NCBI GenBank assembly: GCA_900556395.1
Contig: USOQ01000010.1
Span: 1 to 45,931 of the forward strand
Direction of reading: 5' to 3'
Origin: Candidatus Segatella caccae
Lineage (GTDB): Bacteria > Bacteroidota > Bacteroidia > Bacteroidales > Bacteroidaceae
Length of the DNA: 45,931 nt
In this document: positions 24,301 through 33,080 of the stretch, piece after piece
Layout of the letters: every line of letters starts with the position of its first letter
Numbering within the stretch: the stretch's first letter is position 1
Translations under genes and position numbers: made by a program
The notes under the pieces: model-generated
The model's input: the letters and a program-made list of their open reading frames with translations, nothing else
Databases searched by the model: none
Told to the model about the DNA's origin: nothing

Positions 24301-24912
24301 TTATTCTGCTGATGCCTGTAGGCTCGCATTGATTTGGTCGATATAGTCGAGTACCTCTTCACGCCCCAATCGCTTTTCGCTACTGGTAATAAAATAAGGA
24401 GGAAGCTCAACCCAACGATCTTCGAGGGCATGCATCCATTTCTCGGCATTCATGCGTGCCTTGACAGGTCCGAGCTTGTCGGCCTTAGTAAAGACGATAC
24501 AGAAAGGCACACCACTCTCTCCCAACCAATCGACAAACTCACGGTCTATCTTCTGCTGTTCGTGACGCACGTCGATGAGCACAAAGACATTGGCCAACTG
24601 TGGACGCTGAAGGATATAACTGGAAATCATCTGCTCCAACTGCTTCTGCACAGTCTTGGATCGCTTAGCAAATCCGTAGCCAGGGAGGTCTACAAGATAC
24701 CATTCATTATTGATAATGAAGTGATTGATGAGCAACGTCTTACCAGGTGTAGCCGATGTCTTGGCCAATCCCTTGTGCTTACAGAGCATATTGATGAGAC
24801 TCGACTTTCCCACATTGCTTCGGCCTATGAAGGCATACTCGTTCTTATTGTCCTTAGGACACATGCTCACACGAGGAGCAGATATCGTGAATTCTGATTT
24901 CTTTATTTCCAT
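24301..24912 (-). CDS. engB: Ribosome biogenesis GTPase EngB/YsxC
   Basis: A 203-residue GTPase needed for large-subunit assembly. The G motifs are GRSNVGKSS (30-38), TPGKT (55-59, G2), DLPGYGFA (75-82, G3) and TKAD (142-145, G4). The length matches the single-domain EngB family. It lies 103 nt downstream of the ABC-F gene, so an operon is possible, and the oxidoreductase gene follows. Confidence 0.94.
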   Translation of the reverse strand: MEIKKSEFTISAPRVSMCPKDNKNEYAFIGRSNVGKSSLINMLCKHKGLAKTSATPGKTLLINHFIINNEWYLVDLPGYGFAKRSKTVQKQLEQMISSYILQRPQLANVFVLIDVRHEQQKIDREFVDWLGESGVPFCIVFTKADKLGPVKARMNAEKWMHALEDRWVELPPYFITSSEKRLGREEVLDYIDQINASLQASAE

Positions 24913-25015
24913 CTCTATTTCTTTTTATTTTTTACTTGTTTTTATAGGGAAAAGTGAAGTACTAAACTAAATAGCTACAATCTTAACACCATTAAAACCT
25001 CTCATTGACTCTTCT

Positions 25016-26830
25016 CTAACATTCCTCTATTTCAGCAAGTTCAAGCCATCGCATTTCCTTCTCATCAATTTCATCCTTGAGTTCAGGCAAACGCTTACTC
25101 ATCTCGGTGAGTTGCTCTACACTGAGCGTTCCGCTACAAAGAGCCTCTTCTAAAGCTTTCTGTTCGGCAGCCAGTTGATCGAGGTCTGTAGTGAGCTGTT
25201 CGTACTCACGCTTCTCTTTATAGGTCATCTTGCGGCGACCTTCATTTTTCTGAGTTGCCTTTGCTGTTTCACGACCTTCCTTAGTTGTCACCTTGTGTTC
25301 GGAAGACTCGCTCACTGCCTTAGGCTGCAATCGGCACCATTCTCGATACTGCGTATAGTTGCCAGGGAAATCCTGTATCTCTCCATCTCCCTTGAAGACC
25401 AAGAGATGATCAACCACCTTGTCCATAAAGTAACGATCGTGACTCACCACGATGACACACCCAGCAAAATCTTGCAAGTATTCTTCCAACACCTGTAGGG
25501 TTTGTATATCAAGGTCGTTGGTAGGCTCGTCGAGCACCAAGAAGTTGGGGTTTCGCATCAGCACCGTGCAAAGATATAGCTTACGTTTCTCGCCTCCACT
25601 TAGCTTATACACATAGTTGTGTTGCTCCTCCGGGGTAAAGAGGAAGAACTGCAGAAATTGCGAAGCTGTCATATGCCTACCACCGCCCAGGTCGATATAG
25701 TCGGCGATTTCGGTGATGACATCTATAACTTTTTGGTCTTCACGAAACTTAAGACCTTCTTGTGAGAAATAGCCAAACCGCACCGTCTCACCAATATCAA
25801 ATTGGCCACTATCTGGTTTCACCTCGCCAAGCAACATCTTGATAAAAGTAGACTTTCCCGTACCATTATTGCCCACAATGCCCATTTTCTCGAAGCGCGC
25901 AAAGTTGTAGTAGAAATCACGCAGTATAACCTTTTGCTGACCACGGTCATCAAAGGCCTTACTGACATATTGACATTCAAAAATCTTACTACCAATATAT
26001 ACCGTAGAAGCCTTGAGTCGTACCTGGCGGTCTTCAATGCGCTGCTTAGCCACTTTCTCAAGTTCATAAAAGGCATCCTCACGATACTTAGCCTTATGAC
26101 CTCGTGCTTGAGGCATGCGTCGCATCCACTCCAACTCACGTCGATAAAGATTCTTGGAGTGTTGTATCTCTGCTCGCAAATTGTCCATACGTTCTTGGCG
26201 CTTCTCCAGATAGTATGCATAATTGCCACGATAAGTATAAACCGACTGGCTGTCGAGTTCAAGTATCACATTACACACCTTATCAAGGAAGAAGCGATCG
26301 TGTGTAACCATGAAGAGAGTCTTGTTGCCTCGATTAAGATAACCTTCGAGCCACTCTATCATCTCTAAATCAAGATGGTTAGTAGGCTCATCAAGCATCA
26401 GGAAGTCGGGCTCTGTAATGAGCACGTTGGCAAGCGCCACACGTTTCTGCTGACCACCACTGAGTTGTCCCATGGGCTGCTCCAGGTTGGTGATGTGCAA
26501 CTGTGTAAGGATTTGTCGAGCTTTAAGCACCTTCTCGGGATCACCCTCATGATTAAAACAGGCATCAAGCACAGTCTCTTCGGGGTCGAAACGAGGCGAT
26601 TGTTCAAGGAATCCCAACTTCAAGTCGCGTCGATAGATGATAGAGCCTGATTCATAGCCTTCCTTGTCCATCAACACAGACATAAGCGTAGACTTTCCTG
26701 TACCATTACGGGCAACGAGTCCTACCTTTTGTCCCTCGGCGATGGAAAACGAAATATTCTCGAATAGAACCTGAGCACCAAAGCGTTTGGTGAGATTCTG
26801 TACATCCAAATAAGGTATCTGAGTAGCCAT
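25016..26830 (-). CDS. ABC-F family ATP-binding protein (Uup-like)
   Basis: A 604-residue soluble protein with two ABC ATPase domains and no membrane segments. Walker A motifs lie at 41-48 (RNGTGKST) and 321-328 (NNGTGKST), signatures at 123-127 (LSGGQ) and 410-414 (LSGGE), and Walker B motifs at 144-150 and 431-437. Residues 200-250 form the linker, and about 535-604 form a C-terminal coiled coil, as in Uup. ABC-F proteins act on ribosomes or branched nucleic acids. The C-terminal extension favours Uup over EttA. Its role here is not certain. It is divergent from rho. Confidence 0.9.
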   Translation of the reverse strand: MATQIPYLDVQNLTKRFGAQVLFENISFSIAEGQKVGLVARNGTGKSTLMSVLMDKEGYESGSIIYRRDLKLGFLEQSPRFDPEETVLDACFNHEGDPEKVLKARQILTQLHITNLEQPMGQLSGGQQKRVALANVLITEPDFLMLDEPTNHLDLEMIEWLEGYLNRGNKTLFMVTHDRFFLDKVCNVILELDSQSVYTYRGNYAYYLEKRQERMDNLRAEIQHSKNLYRRELEWMRRMPQARGHKAKYREDAFYELEKVAKQRIEDRQVRLKASTVYIGSKIFECQYVSKAFDDRGQQKVILRDFYYNFARFEKMGIVGNNGTGKSTFIKMLLGEVKPDSGQFDIGETVRFGYFSQEGLKFREDQKVIDVITEIADYIDLGGGRHMTASQFLQFFLFTPEEQHNYVYKLSGGEKRKLYLCTVLMRNPNFLVLDEPTNDLDIQTLQVLEEYLQDFAGCVIVVSHDRYFMDKVVDHLLVFKGDGEIQDFPGNYTQYREWCRLQPKAVSESSEHKVTTKEGRETAKATQKNEGRRKMTYKEKREYEQLTTDLDQLAAEQKALEEALCSGTLSVEQLTEMSKRLPELKDEIDEKEMRWLELAEIEEC

Positions 26831-26846
26831 TTTTATTATTTTTGTG

Positions 26847-26854
26847 CAAAGATA
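26847..26854 (-). promoter_or_regulatory. Candidate -7 element for the ABC-F gene
   Basis: On the minus strand TATCTTTG (26854-26847) matches the -7 consensus 17 nt before the start codon. I see no TTTG at 19-21 nt upstream. Confidence 0.5.
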
Positions 26855-26863
26855 AGGAAAAAA

Positions 26864-26895
26864 TTTGGCAGAAACGAATTTTTTAATTATCTTTG
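26864..26895 (+). promoter_or_regulatory. Promoter of rho
   Basis: TTTG (26864-26867) and TATCTTTG (26888-26895) are 20 nt apart. Initiation near 26902 gives a leader of about 80 nt before the chosen start at 26985, long enough for autoregulation, although no structure is evident. Confidence 0.82.
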
Positions 26896-26984
26896 CAAAC
26901 GAATTTCAATTATAATAGGTGTTTCCACACACTTTGAAACACTTATTGTCAATCAAAAAAAATCATATACCGTTTTATAATATA

Positions 26985-29033
26985 ATGTATAGCAAAGACG
27001 AATTAATAGCAAAAAATGTCGCTCAACTGAAAGACATTGCTAAAGGGATTGGCGCTAAAATCAAGTCTAATGACAACAAAGAGACAATTGTATATGCCAT
27101 TCTCGATGCTCAGGCTGAAACGCCCGTCATGACTGATGCTGCACCTAAGAGGAAAAGAACCAGAATAGCTGCCAAAAAGGAGGACAAAGTGTACTCCGTG
27201 AAAGGTAAGGATGGAGAAAACTTCGATGTGATGAAGAATCAGGCTACAGGACCTGCGTCTACAGAGAATCATCTGCCGAAAGAGTTAGCTACTCACCACG
27301 AGGCTAATGATAACACAGAACTTACAGCCCAGGTGACAGACAATACACCTGCTAATGTTGCAACTCCTACTGAGACTTCAACAGAAACAGCGGAGACAAA
27401 TACACAGACCGAACAACCTGCACAGCCCAAGCACAGGGGCCGTAAGAGTAAGGCTGAACTACAAGCGATGGCTGCTGCCAAGGTGGCTGCCATGAAAGAG
27501 CGTAACAAGCAACAGGAAGACAGCACTCCTACTGAAGAGGCAACCTTGACAGATAATACAGAAAAACAAGACACTGATACAGACAAACTCATCATCCCTG
27601 AATTAGAATTTCCCGCTGATGCACAGCAGGGTATAACTGATACGGCTAAGTTGGCAGCAATACTGCAAACTAAGTTGAATGCTCAGAATGAGAAACCTGT
27701 AGAAGAGGCTGTACAAGATACAAACGCAATTTGGGAAGGTGACCCTGGCGACGGCACAGACTTTATCCCCGTGATAGACCTGCCTATCGAAGATCAGACA
27801 GCCATACCTACCTACGACATCTTCGACCGCCCTACTACACCACAGGTTGCTGCTCAGCAAAACGTACAGAGGGAAGCACAAAAAGAGATACAAAAAGAGC
27901 CTGAGTTCGATTTCACCAATATCATCACATCTAATGGCGTACTCGAGGTTATGCCCGACGGCTACGGATTCTTACGTAGCAGCGACTACAACTATCTGTC
28001 ATCACCCGATGATGTATATGTACCGGCCAATATTGTAAAGCGATATGGACTGAAAACGGGCGATGTTGTGCAGTGCCATGTGCGCCCACCTCATGAGGGA
28101 GAGAAGTATTTCCCTATCACCGACATCGACAAGATAAACGGCAGAAATCCATCAGAGGTTCGCGACCGCATTCCTTTTGAGCACCTCACTCCCCTCTTCC
28201 CTGAAGAGAAGTTCTCGCTCTGCGGCAACCGCCCTACAACCAACCTCAGTACTCGTATCGTTGACTTGTTCTCACCTATCGGAAAGGGACAACGTGCGCT
28301 CATCGTGGCACAGCCTAAGACAGGTAAAACCATTTTGATGAAAGACATCGCCAATGCCATTGCAGCAAACCATCCTGAGGCTTACCTGATGATGCTACTC
28401 ATCGACGAGCGACCGGAGGAGGTGACCGATATGGCTCGCACAGTAAACGCAGAGGTTATCGCATCTACCTTCGACGAGCCTGCAGAGCGTCACGTAAAGA
28501 TTGCAGGCATCGTGCTTGAGAAGGCTAAGCGTATGGTGGAATGTGGACACGACGTGGTTATCTTCCTTGACTCTATCACACGTTTGGCACGTGCTTACAA
28601 CACTGTGGCTCCAGCATCTGGTAAGGTGCTGACAGGAGGTGTTGATGCCAATGCACTGCAGAAGCCCAAGCGTTTCTTTGGTGCCGCAAGAAACATTGAG
28701 GGTGGAGGTTCACTTACCATCATTGCCACCGCATTGATTGATACAGGTAGCAAGATGGACGAAGTTATCTTCGAAGAGTTCAAGGGTACAGGTAACATGG
28801 AGTTGCAACTCGACCGCTCACTCAGCAACAAGCGCATCTTCCCTGCTGTCAACCTGGTGACATCTTCAACCCGTCGCGACGACTTGCTGCAGGATAAGAT
28901 TACCCTCGACCGCATGTGGATTCTTCGCAAGCATATCTCTGACATGAATCCTGTGGAGGCAATGAATACCATCCACAAGACTATGGAACATACTCGAAAC
29001 AACGAGGAGTTTCTTATATCTATGAATTCATAG
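26985..29033 (+). CDS. rho: Transcription termination factor Rho with long N-terminal disordered insertion
   Basis: A 682-residue hexameric RNA helicase. Residues 1-41 form the Rho N-terminal helical domain (SKDELIAKNVAQLKDIAK). Residues about 42-305 are a low-complexity, Thr/Glu/Gln/Ala/Pro/Lys-rich insertion with no predicted fold. The RNA-binding cold-shock-like domain begins near 315 (EVMPDGYGFLRSSDYNYLSS). The motor has Walker A QPKTGKT (443-449), Walker B VVIFLDS (524-530) and the Q-loop GGVDANALQKPKRFFGAARN (551-570). The inserted region is usual for Bacteroidota Rho and makes this protein about 260 residues longer than E. coli Rho. I start at MYSKDEL; the 22 residues upstream in frame are unlike the family. 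Confidence 0.96.
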   Translation: MYSKDELIAKNVAQLKDIAKGIGAKIKSNDNKETIVYAILDAQAETPVMTDAAPKRKRTRIAAKKEDKVYSVKGKDGENFDVMKNQATGPASTENHLPKELATHHEANDNTELTAQVTDNTPANVATPTETSTETAETNTQTEQPAQPKHRGRKSKAELQAMAAAKVAAMKERNKQQEDSTPTEEATLTDNTEKQDTDTDKLIIPELEFPADAQQGITDTAKLAAILQTKLNAQNEKPVEEAVQDTNAIWEGDPGDGTDFIPVIDLPIEDQTAIPTYDIFDRPTTPQVAAQQNVQREAQKEIQKEPEFDFTNIITSNGVLEVMPDGYGFLRSSDYNYLSSPDDVYVPANIVKRYGLKTGDVVQCHVRPPHEGEKYFPITDIDKINGRNPSEVRDRIPFEHLTPLFPEEKFSLCGNRPTTNLSTRIVDLFSPIGKGQRALIVAQPKTGKTILMKDIANAIAANHPEAYLMMLLIDERPEEVTDMARTVNAEVIASTFDEPAERHVKIAGIVLEKAKRMVECGHDVVIFLDSITRLARAYNTVAPASGKVLTGGVDANALQKPKRFFGAARNIEGGGSLTIIATALIDTGSKMDEVIFEEFKGTGNMELQLDRSLSNKRIFPAVNLVTSSTRRDDLLQDKITLDRMWILRKHISDMNPVEAMNTIHKTMEHTRNNEEFLISMNS

Positions 29034-29111
29034 TAAGAACCTTCTTGATGATTAAAATAAATCAATTCTTTTTTGAATTGAACCTTTCAACTCGCTAAAG
29101 AATTATCACAT

Positions 29112-29163
29112 ATCACAAAAAAGGAGGCAGTCCAAAATTTTGAACTGCCTCCTTTTTTGTGAT
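29112..29163. terminator. Bidirectional terminator between rho and the FadL-type gene
   Basis: Perfect 20-bp arms ATCACAAAAAAGGAGGCAGT (29112-29131) and its complement (29144-29163) enclose a 12-nt loop that is itself partly palindromic. The A-run on one side and T-run on the other give a terminator in both directions for these converging genes. Confidence 0.93.
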
Positions 29164-29208
29164 TTATATGAAGCCCTACTGCTTACTTAAAGTTCTCTAC
29201 ATGAAATA

Positions 29209-30852
29209 TTAAAACTTATATCCAACAGTCATCAGCACTTGGTGACGATCGTTAGAAACCTTTGTAGCAGTTGTCTCATTGGCTATAGCAGGACGGAAAC
29301 CTTCCTTTGCACCAAAATCCTTATTGCCCATAAATGGATAGAAATCTCCATCCTGAGTGCTATACTGATAAGCCACATCAACAAACAACTTCTGGTAGTT
29401 GAAGCCAAGACCTAAGGTGATACGATTAATCCCCTTCCAGTTAGTGTAATCAGTAGAAGTTGCTACATTCACACCCGTATTACCAGAGGCATCAGGATCG
29501 CATACCAAAGTCTGGTCACGCACACCGCTATCCTTATACAAAGCCGAAACATAGTTGTAACCAGCACGTACAGCCAACATAGGTATAGGCTTGTACTCCA
29601 AACCCAACTTCAGAGTACTCACACCATTGAGAGTAGCCTTCGTATGATCGTTCATATACTTATCGCTACTGCTCGACTCATAGTAATCCAATCCATCATA
29701 GTAGCCTCCATCCTTGATTCGATTGTCCATGTGGTTATACCAAGCAAACTCGTAGGTAGCACCCAAAGCCAAGTAGTTGCCAATCGTGTGACCTAAACTC
29801 AAACCTGCCTTCCAAGGCGTATTGAGACGATAGTCATAGACAGCATACCCTGCATTACTACCAACAGCCACAGCACCCTGGTCGTTTACTATATTCTTAT
29901 CTGTAAGATCCAACGAAGCGTCTCCACGCATAGAGAGATCATAGAAGACGGGTGAATTTACATAAGCACCGATTCGGAAAGGTGAGCTTTCCACAGGTCG
30001 GAAGATGAAACCAAGTTTCACATCGAATCCTGTACCATCAATCTTCAACTTCTCACGTGCCTCTCCATAGGCTTCCTTTTCGGCTACAAAGTTCTCAGTG
30101 TAGTAAGACTCGCTATGATAGTTGACATCATGTAAACCTAATGTAACACCCCACCAAAAACGATTCTTCACGCTTCCACTGATATTGAAGTCGTAAACAC
30201 CGATATAACCATGCTGATACTGTCCGAAGAGGAAAGAACGTCCGTCATAGAAATTCTGAAATCCTTCGTCGTCTTTACCCATCAACTTGTTATAATTCTC
30301 ATCCACACCATTCCATATCAAGTCGCCAGCGTTCTTATAACTACTATAACGAGTGTCGATATAGTTGCTATAATCAGTTTTGTTGGCAGCATACTTGGTT
30401 TGCGAAGCTCCTTGGAGCATATTAGCAGCCGTGAGAATCTGCATGAAGTCAGCACTCTTATGAAAGTTGAATCCCAAGTTCACATAAGTCTGGTTACGAT
30501 TAGCCATAGACCACACGAATCCTATCTGGTCGAAGCTCACCTTAGACTTCTTACCATCAATGTAAGCTCGCGTATTATCAAAAGAGAAGTCTGTATTGGC
30601 TGAAGGTTGAGCAAGCACACTTGCGGTAAGGGCAGCCTGACTCTTACGAAACAGACCGATACCTGCAGGATTGGATGTCATCGTAGAAAGGTCGGCTCCT
30701 AAAGCCTCCATTGCACCACCCATACCCACATAGCGGGCAGTTCCTGTTAACGCAGTCTCGGCGAGTTTAGCGTTTTGATAAGTTTCCTGCGCCAGTGTTG
30801 GAACACTCATGAGTCCCAAGAAGGCTGGCAAAATGATTTTGATGCTCTTCAT
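29209..30852 (-). CDS. OmpP1/FadL/TodX family outer-membrane transporter
   Basis: A 547-residue outer-membrane beta-barrel with a signal peptide (MKSIKIILPAFLGLMSVPTLAQ). The family hallmark is the N-terminal stretch GTARYVGMGGAMEALGADLS followed by TMTSNPAGIGLF, where the NPAG motif matches FadL-type long-chain fatty-acid or hydrophobic-compound channels. It ends in a strand HQVLMTVGYKF with a terminal Phe, as expected for outer-membrane assembly. It lies 69 nt downstream of the Tyr/Trp-rich gene and is probably co-transcribed with it. I used ATG 30852, which begins the signal peptide. Confidence 0.9.
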   Translation of the reverse strand: MKSIKIILPAFLGLMSVPTLAQETYQNAKLAETALTGTARYVGMGGAMEALGADLSTMTSNPAGIGLFRKSQAALTASVLAQPSANTDFSFDNTRAYIDGKKSKVSFDQIGFVWSMANRNQTYVNLGFNFHKSADFMQILTAANMLQGASQTKYAANKTDYSNYIDTRYSSYKNAGDLIWNGVDENYNKLMGKDDEGFQNFYDGRSFLFGQYQHGYIGVYDFNISGSVKNRFWWGVTLGLHDVNYHSESYYTENFVAEKEAYGEAREKLKIDGTGFDVKLGFIFRPVESSPFRIGAYVNSPVFYDLSMRGDASLDLTDKNIVNDQGAVAVGSNAGYAVYDYRLNTPWKAGLSLGHTIGNYLALGATYEFAWYNHMDNRIKDGGYYDGLDYYESSSSDKYMNDHTKATLNGVSTLKLGLEYKPIPMLAVRAGYNYVSALYKDSGVRDQTLVCDPDASGNTGVNVATSTDYTNWKGINRITLGLGFNYQKLFVDVAYQYSTQDGDFYPFMGNKDFGAKEGFRPAIANETTATKVSNDRHQVLMTVGYKF

Positions 30853-30921
30853 ATTTTGTACTATTTTTATTATTCTCAAGTTTGTTCTGTTAGTTTAAAC
30901 TACATATACAATCGTAGGTTA

Positions 30922-31845
30922 CTATCGTCTTCCGCTGCCATGACTACGTGAACCACCTCCACCGAAGCCACCACCGCGGGTGCCACCACCAAAGCTTCCG
31001 CTACCTACACTACGATTTCCGAAACCACTACTATTGAAGGTATGGTTGTTATTGTAGTTATAATTGTTGTTATAATTACGATTGCTGTTGTTACTATCAC
31101 GTCGACCGAAGCGATTGAACTGTGAAGAATGAGAACCACGATTGGAAGAAGAGCCCGAAGCCACATGACCATAGCTACGATAACCATTACTTGGGCGCAC
31201 ATAAGTCACAACAGGACCTCCCCAATACCAGGGATAATAGCCTCCCCAACCATACCAAGGTCTACCATACCAACCAGCATAGCCATAATACCATGGGTCG
31301 TACCAAGGATCAAACCATGGATCATACCAACCCGCATAATAACCATAACGCCATGGATTGTGCCAACGCCAGTAAGAGCTTCGCCAGTAATAAGAGCCAC
31401 ACCCATAGTAGTCGTAGAACCAAGGATCGTAGAAACCATCCCAGCGACTCATACAACGTGTGCAATCGAAATCATCGCGCATGTCACGCGTATATTTTTC
31501 AGCAAAAGCCTCATCATCGTAGATCGTATCTGGTGCCACCCCCTTGTCGATGCGGAAAGAGATGATATCGTTGCCCAACGAATCAGAGCCTATGTTCTGA
31601 TACTGGCTGAACAATTTACCTCCACGATTGTATTCATCGACATTACGATCGCTACCCGACCAATACAAAGCGTATATGCTGTCTCGGCGTGCGCGTTGCT
31701 CTGCCAACTGTTGAGTTCTCTTTGCCCGTTCTTCGGCTACCTTCTTGGCCTCTTGCTTCGGATTAAAGTAGAGGTCATCGTCTTGTGCCATCATCGAAAA
31801 TGGCAGTGCAACCATAAAGACTGAAAGGATTATCCACTTTTTCAT
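30922..31845 (-). CDS. Secreted Tyr/Trp/Gly-rich low-complexity protein
   Basis: A 307-residue protein that I cannot assign a function. Residues 1-20 are a signal peptide ending SMMAQ. Residues 28-55 form a charged helical segment (KKVAEERAKRTQQLAEQRAR). Residues 131-210 are extraordinary: about 15 Trp and 20 Tyr in 80 residues, with repeated WYDPWFDP-like units. Residues 220-307 are Ser/Asn/Gly-rich, with a polyasparagine-tyrosine run and a terminal GGGFGGGGSR tail. There are three cysteines (128, 131, 149). It is encoded just upstream of the FadL-type porin, suggesting an envelope role. Low-complexity, aromatic-rich proteins of this kind may self-assemble or adhere, which is inference. Confidence 0.8.
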   Translation of the reverse strand: MKKWIILSVFMVALPFSMMAQDDDLYFNPKQEAKKVAEERAKRTQQLAEQRARRDSIYALYWSGSDRNVDEYNRGGKLFSQYQNIGSDSLGNDIISFRIDKGVAPDTIYDDEAFAEKYTRDMRDDFDCTRCMSRWDGFYDPWFYDYYGCGSYYWRSSYWRWHNPWRYGYYAGWYDPWFDPWYDPWYYGYAGWYGRPWYGWGGYYPWYWGGPVVTYVRPSNGYRSYGHVASGSSSNRGSHSSQFNRFGRRDSNNSNRNYNNNYNYNNNHTFNSSGFGNRSVGSGSFGGGTRGGGFGGGGSRSHGSGRR

Positions 31846-31934
31846 ATGCTTGTTTCTCCTATTTTTATATAGTTGTTCTTGATCTTTTAACTCACTTTAT
31901 AGCGTGATTTCTATTACATATAATTTATCACGTG

Positions 31935-31965
31935 CAAAAATATTGCTTATTTACATGCAAAAATA
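31935..31965 (-). promoter_or_regulatory. Candidate -7 elements of the Tyr/Trp-rich gene and FadL operon
   Basis: Two minus-strand TATTTTTG motifs (31942-31935 and 31965-31958) match the -7 consensus. Neither has a well-spaced TTTG. A leader of about 85-110 nt would follow. Confidence 0.4.
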
Positions 31966-32007
31966 CAGAAAAACCCTAAATAATAGTAGGTTTTTCCCTA
32001 TTTTTTA

Positions 32008-32015
32008 TATTTTTG
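32008..32015 (+). promoter_or_regulatory. Candidate -7 element of prmA
   Basis: TATTTTTG at 32008-32015 fits the consensus 24 nt before the start codon. No TTTG is seen at the expected upstream distance. Confidence 0.45.
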
Positions 32016-32039
32016 CAGTAAATTTTAAAACGTAATTTC

Positions 32040-32909
32040 ATGAAATATTTAGTAGCCACATTTAAAATAAATGTAGAGGCCGACATCATGCAGGTTTGCA
32101 GAGACTTGTTGGCAGATGGTTCAGCAGAAGCAGGATTTGAGTCATTCGAAGAAACAGAGGAAGGACTTGAAGCTTATGTACAGAAAGATTTCTTCGATCG
32201 CGAAACACTCGATAGTTGCATCGCAGACTTCCCTATCGAGGGCGCAGAGATTACCTATGAGATAAAGGAAGCAGAAGATAAAGACTGGAATCAAGAATGG
32301 GAAGAACAAGGTTTTGCCCCCATCTGTATCGACGACCAGGTTTTGATTTACGATGCCAAGCATCCCGACCTGCACCCAACAACCTCAGCCGACCACATAG
32401 AGATAGGAATCGAGGCCAAGTTAGCTTTTGGAACAGGCAACCATGAGACGACACGCATGATAGTCTCTACCCTATTAGGAATGAATCTGGCTAAGAAAAG
32501 AGTACTCGACTGTGGTTGTGGCACGGGTATTCTCGGTATTGCATGCTCCAAGATGGGTGCCAGTGAGATTGTTGGCTACGACATTGACGAGTGGAGTGTA
32601 AACAATGCGCAACACAACGCTCAACTCAACGAGGTAGACAATATGGAAGTGCTTTTCGGCAATGCAACCGTCATAAGCCACATCAGCGGAATGTTCGACG
32701 TGGTGATGGCCAATATCAACCGCAACATCTTGCTGGAAGACATGAAGGCGTTCAGAAGCGTACTCAATGAAGGAGGCTATCTCATCTTGAGCGGTTTCTA
32801 TACAGAGGACATTCCTGTCCTTACAGAGAAGGCCGAGGAGTTAGGCCTCAGAGAAGTAGGCAGAAAGACTGACGAAGGATGGGCTTGCCTTATCCTTACT
32901 ACCCCATAA
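32040..32909 (+). CDS. prmA: Ribosomal protein L11 methyltransferase
   Basis: A 289-residue SAM-dependent methyltransferase that trimethylates ribosomal protein L11. Residues 1-90 form the substrate-recognition domain (ending DWNQEWEEQGFAPI). AFGTGNHETT (129-138) is the PrmA-specific motif, and VLDCGCGTGILGI (155-167) binds SAM, with the NxN-type catalytic loop MANINRNIL later on. Length and start are typical. It is a single-gene unit followed by tandem 44-nt repeats. Confidence 0.95.
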   Translation: MKYLVATFKINVEADIMQVCRDLLADGSAEAGFESFEETEEGLEAYVQKDFFDRETLDSCIADFPIEGAEITYEIKEAEDKDWNQEWEEQGFAPICIDDQVLIYDAKHPDLHPTTSADHIEIGIEAKLAFGTGNHETTRMIVSTLLGMNLAKKRVLDCGCGTGILGIACSKMGASEIVGYDIDEWSVNNAQHNAQLNEVDNMEVLFGNATVISHISGMFDVVMANINRNILLEDMKAFRSVLNEGGYLILSGFYTEDIPVLTEKAEELGLREVGRKTDEGWACLILTTP

Positions 32910-32910
32910 T

Positions 32911-33018
32911 AATGCAATAGAAAAAGGCTCGAAATATGAAAGCGGCTTCGATAGTCAATGAAGCCTATTTCGTAGAGTAATGAAAGCGGCCTCGTAAGCA
33001 GTTGAAGCCTATTGCAAT
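32911..33018. repeat. Two 44-nt tandem repeats inside a larger inverted repeat, 3' of prmA
   Basis: TGAAAGCGGCNTCG starts at 32937 and again at 32981 (44-nt period), each followed by TGAAGCCTATT. Outer arms TGCAATAG (32913-32920) and CTATTGCA (33010-33017) enclose both, and each unit can fold (GCTTC with GAAGC). It may be a 3'-end structure of prmA mRNA. No T-tract makes it a classic terminator. Confidence 0.6.
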
Positions 33019-33080
33019 TATTTTGATAGAAACTATAAAAAACAAGAAGTCTTCTATAAATAGTAAAAAGTCCATGAACT

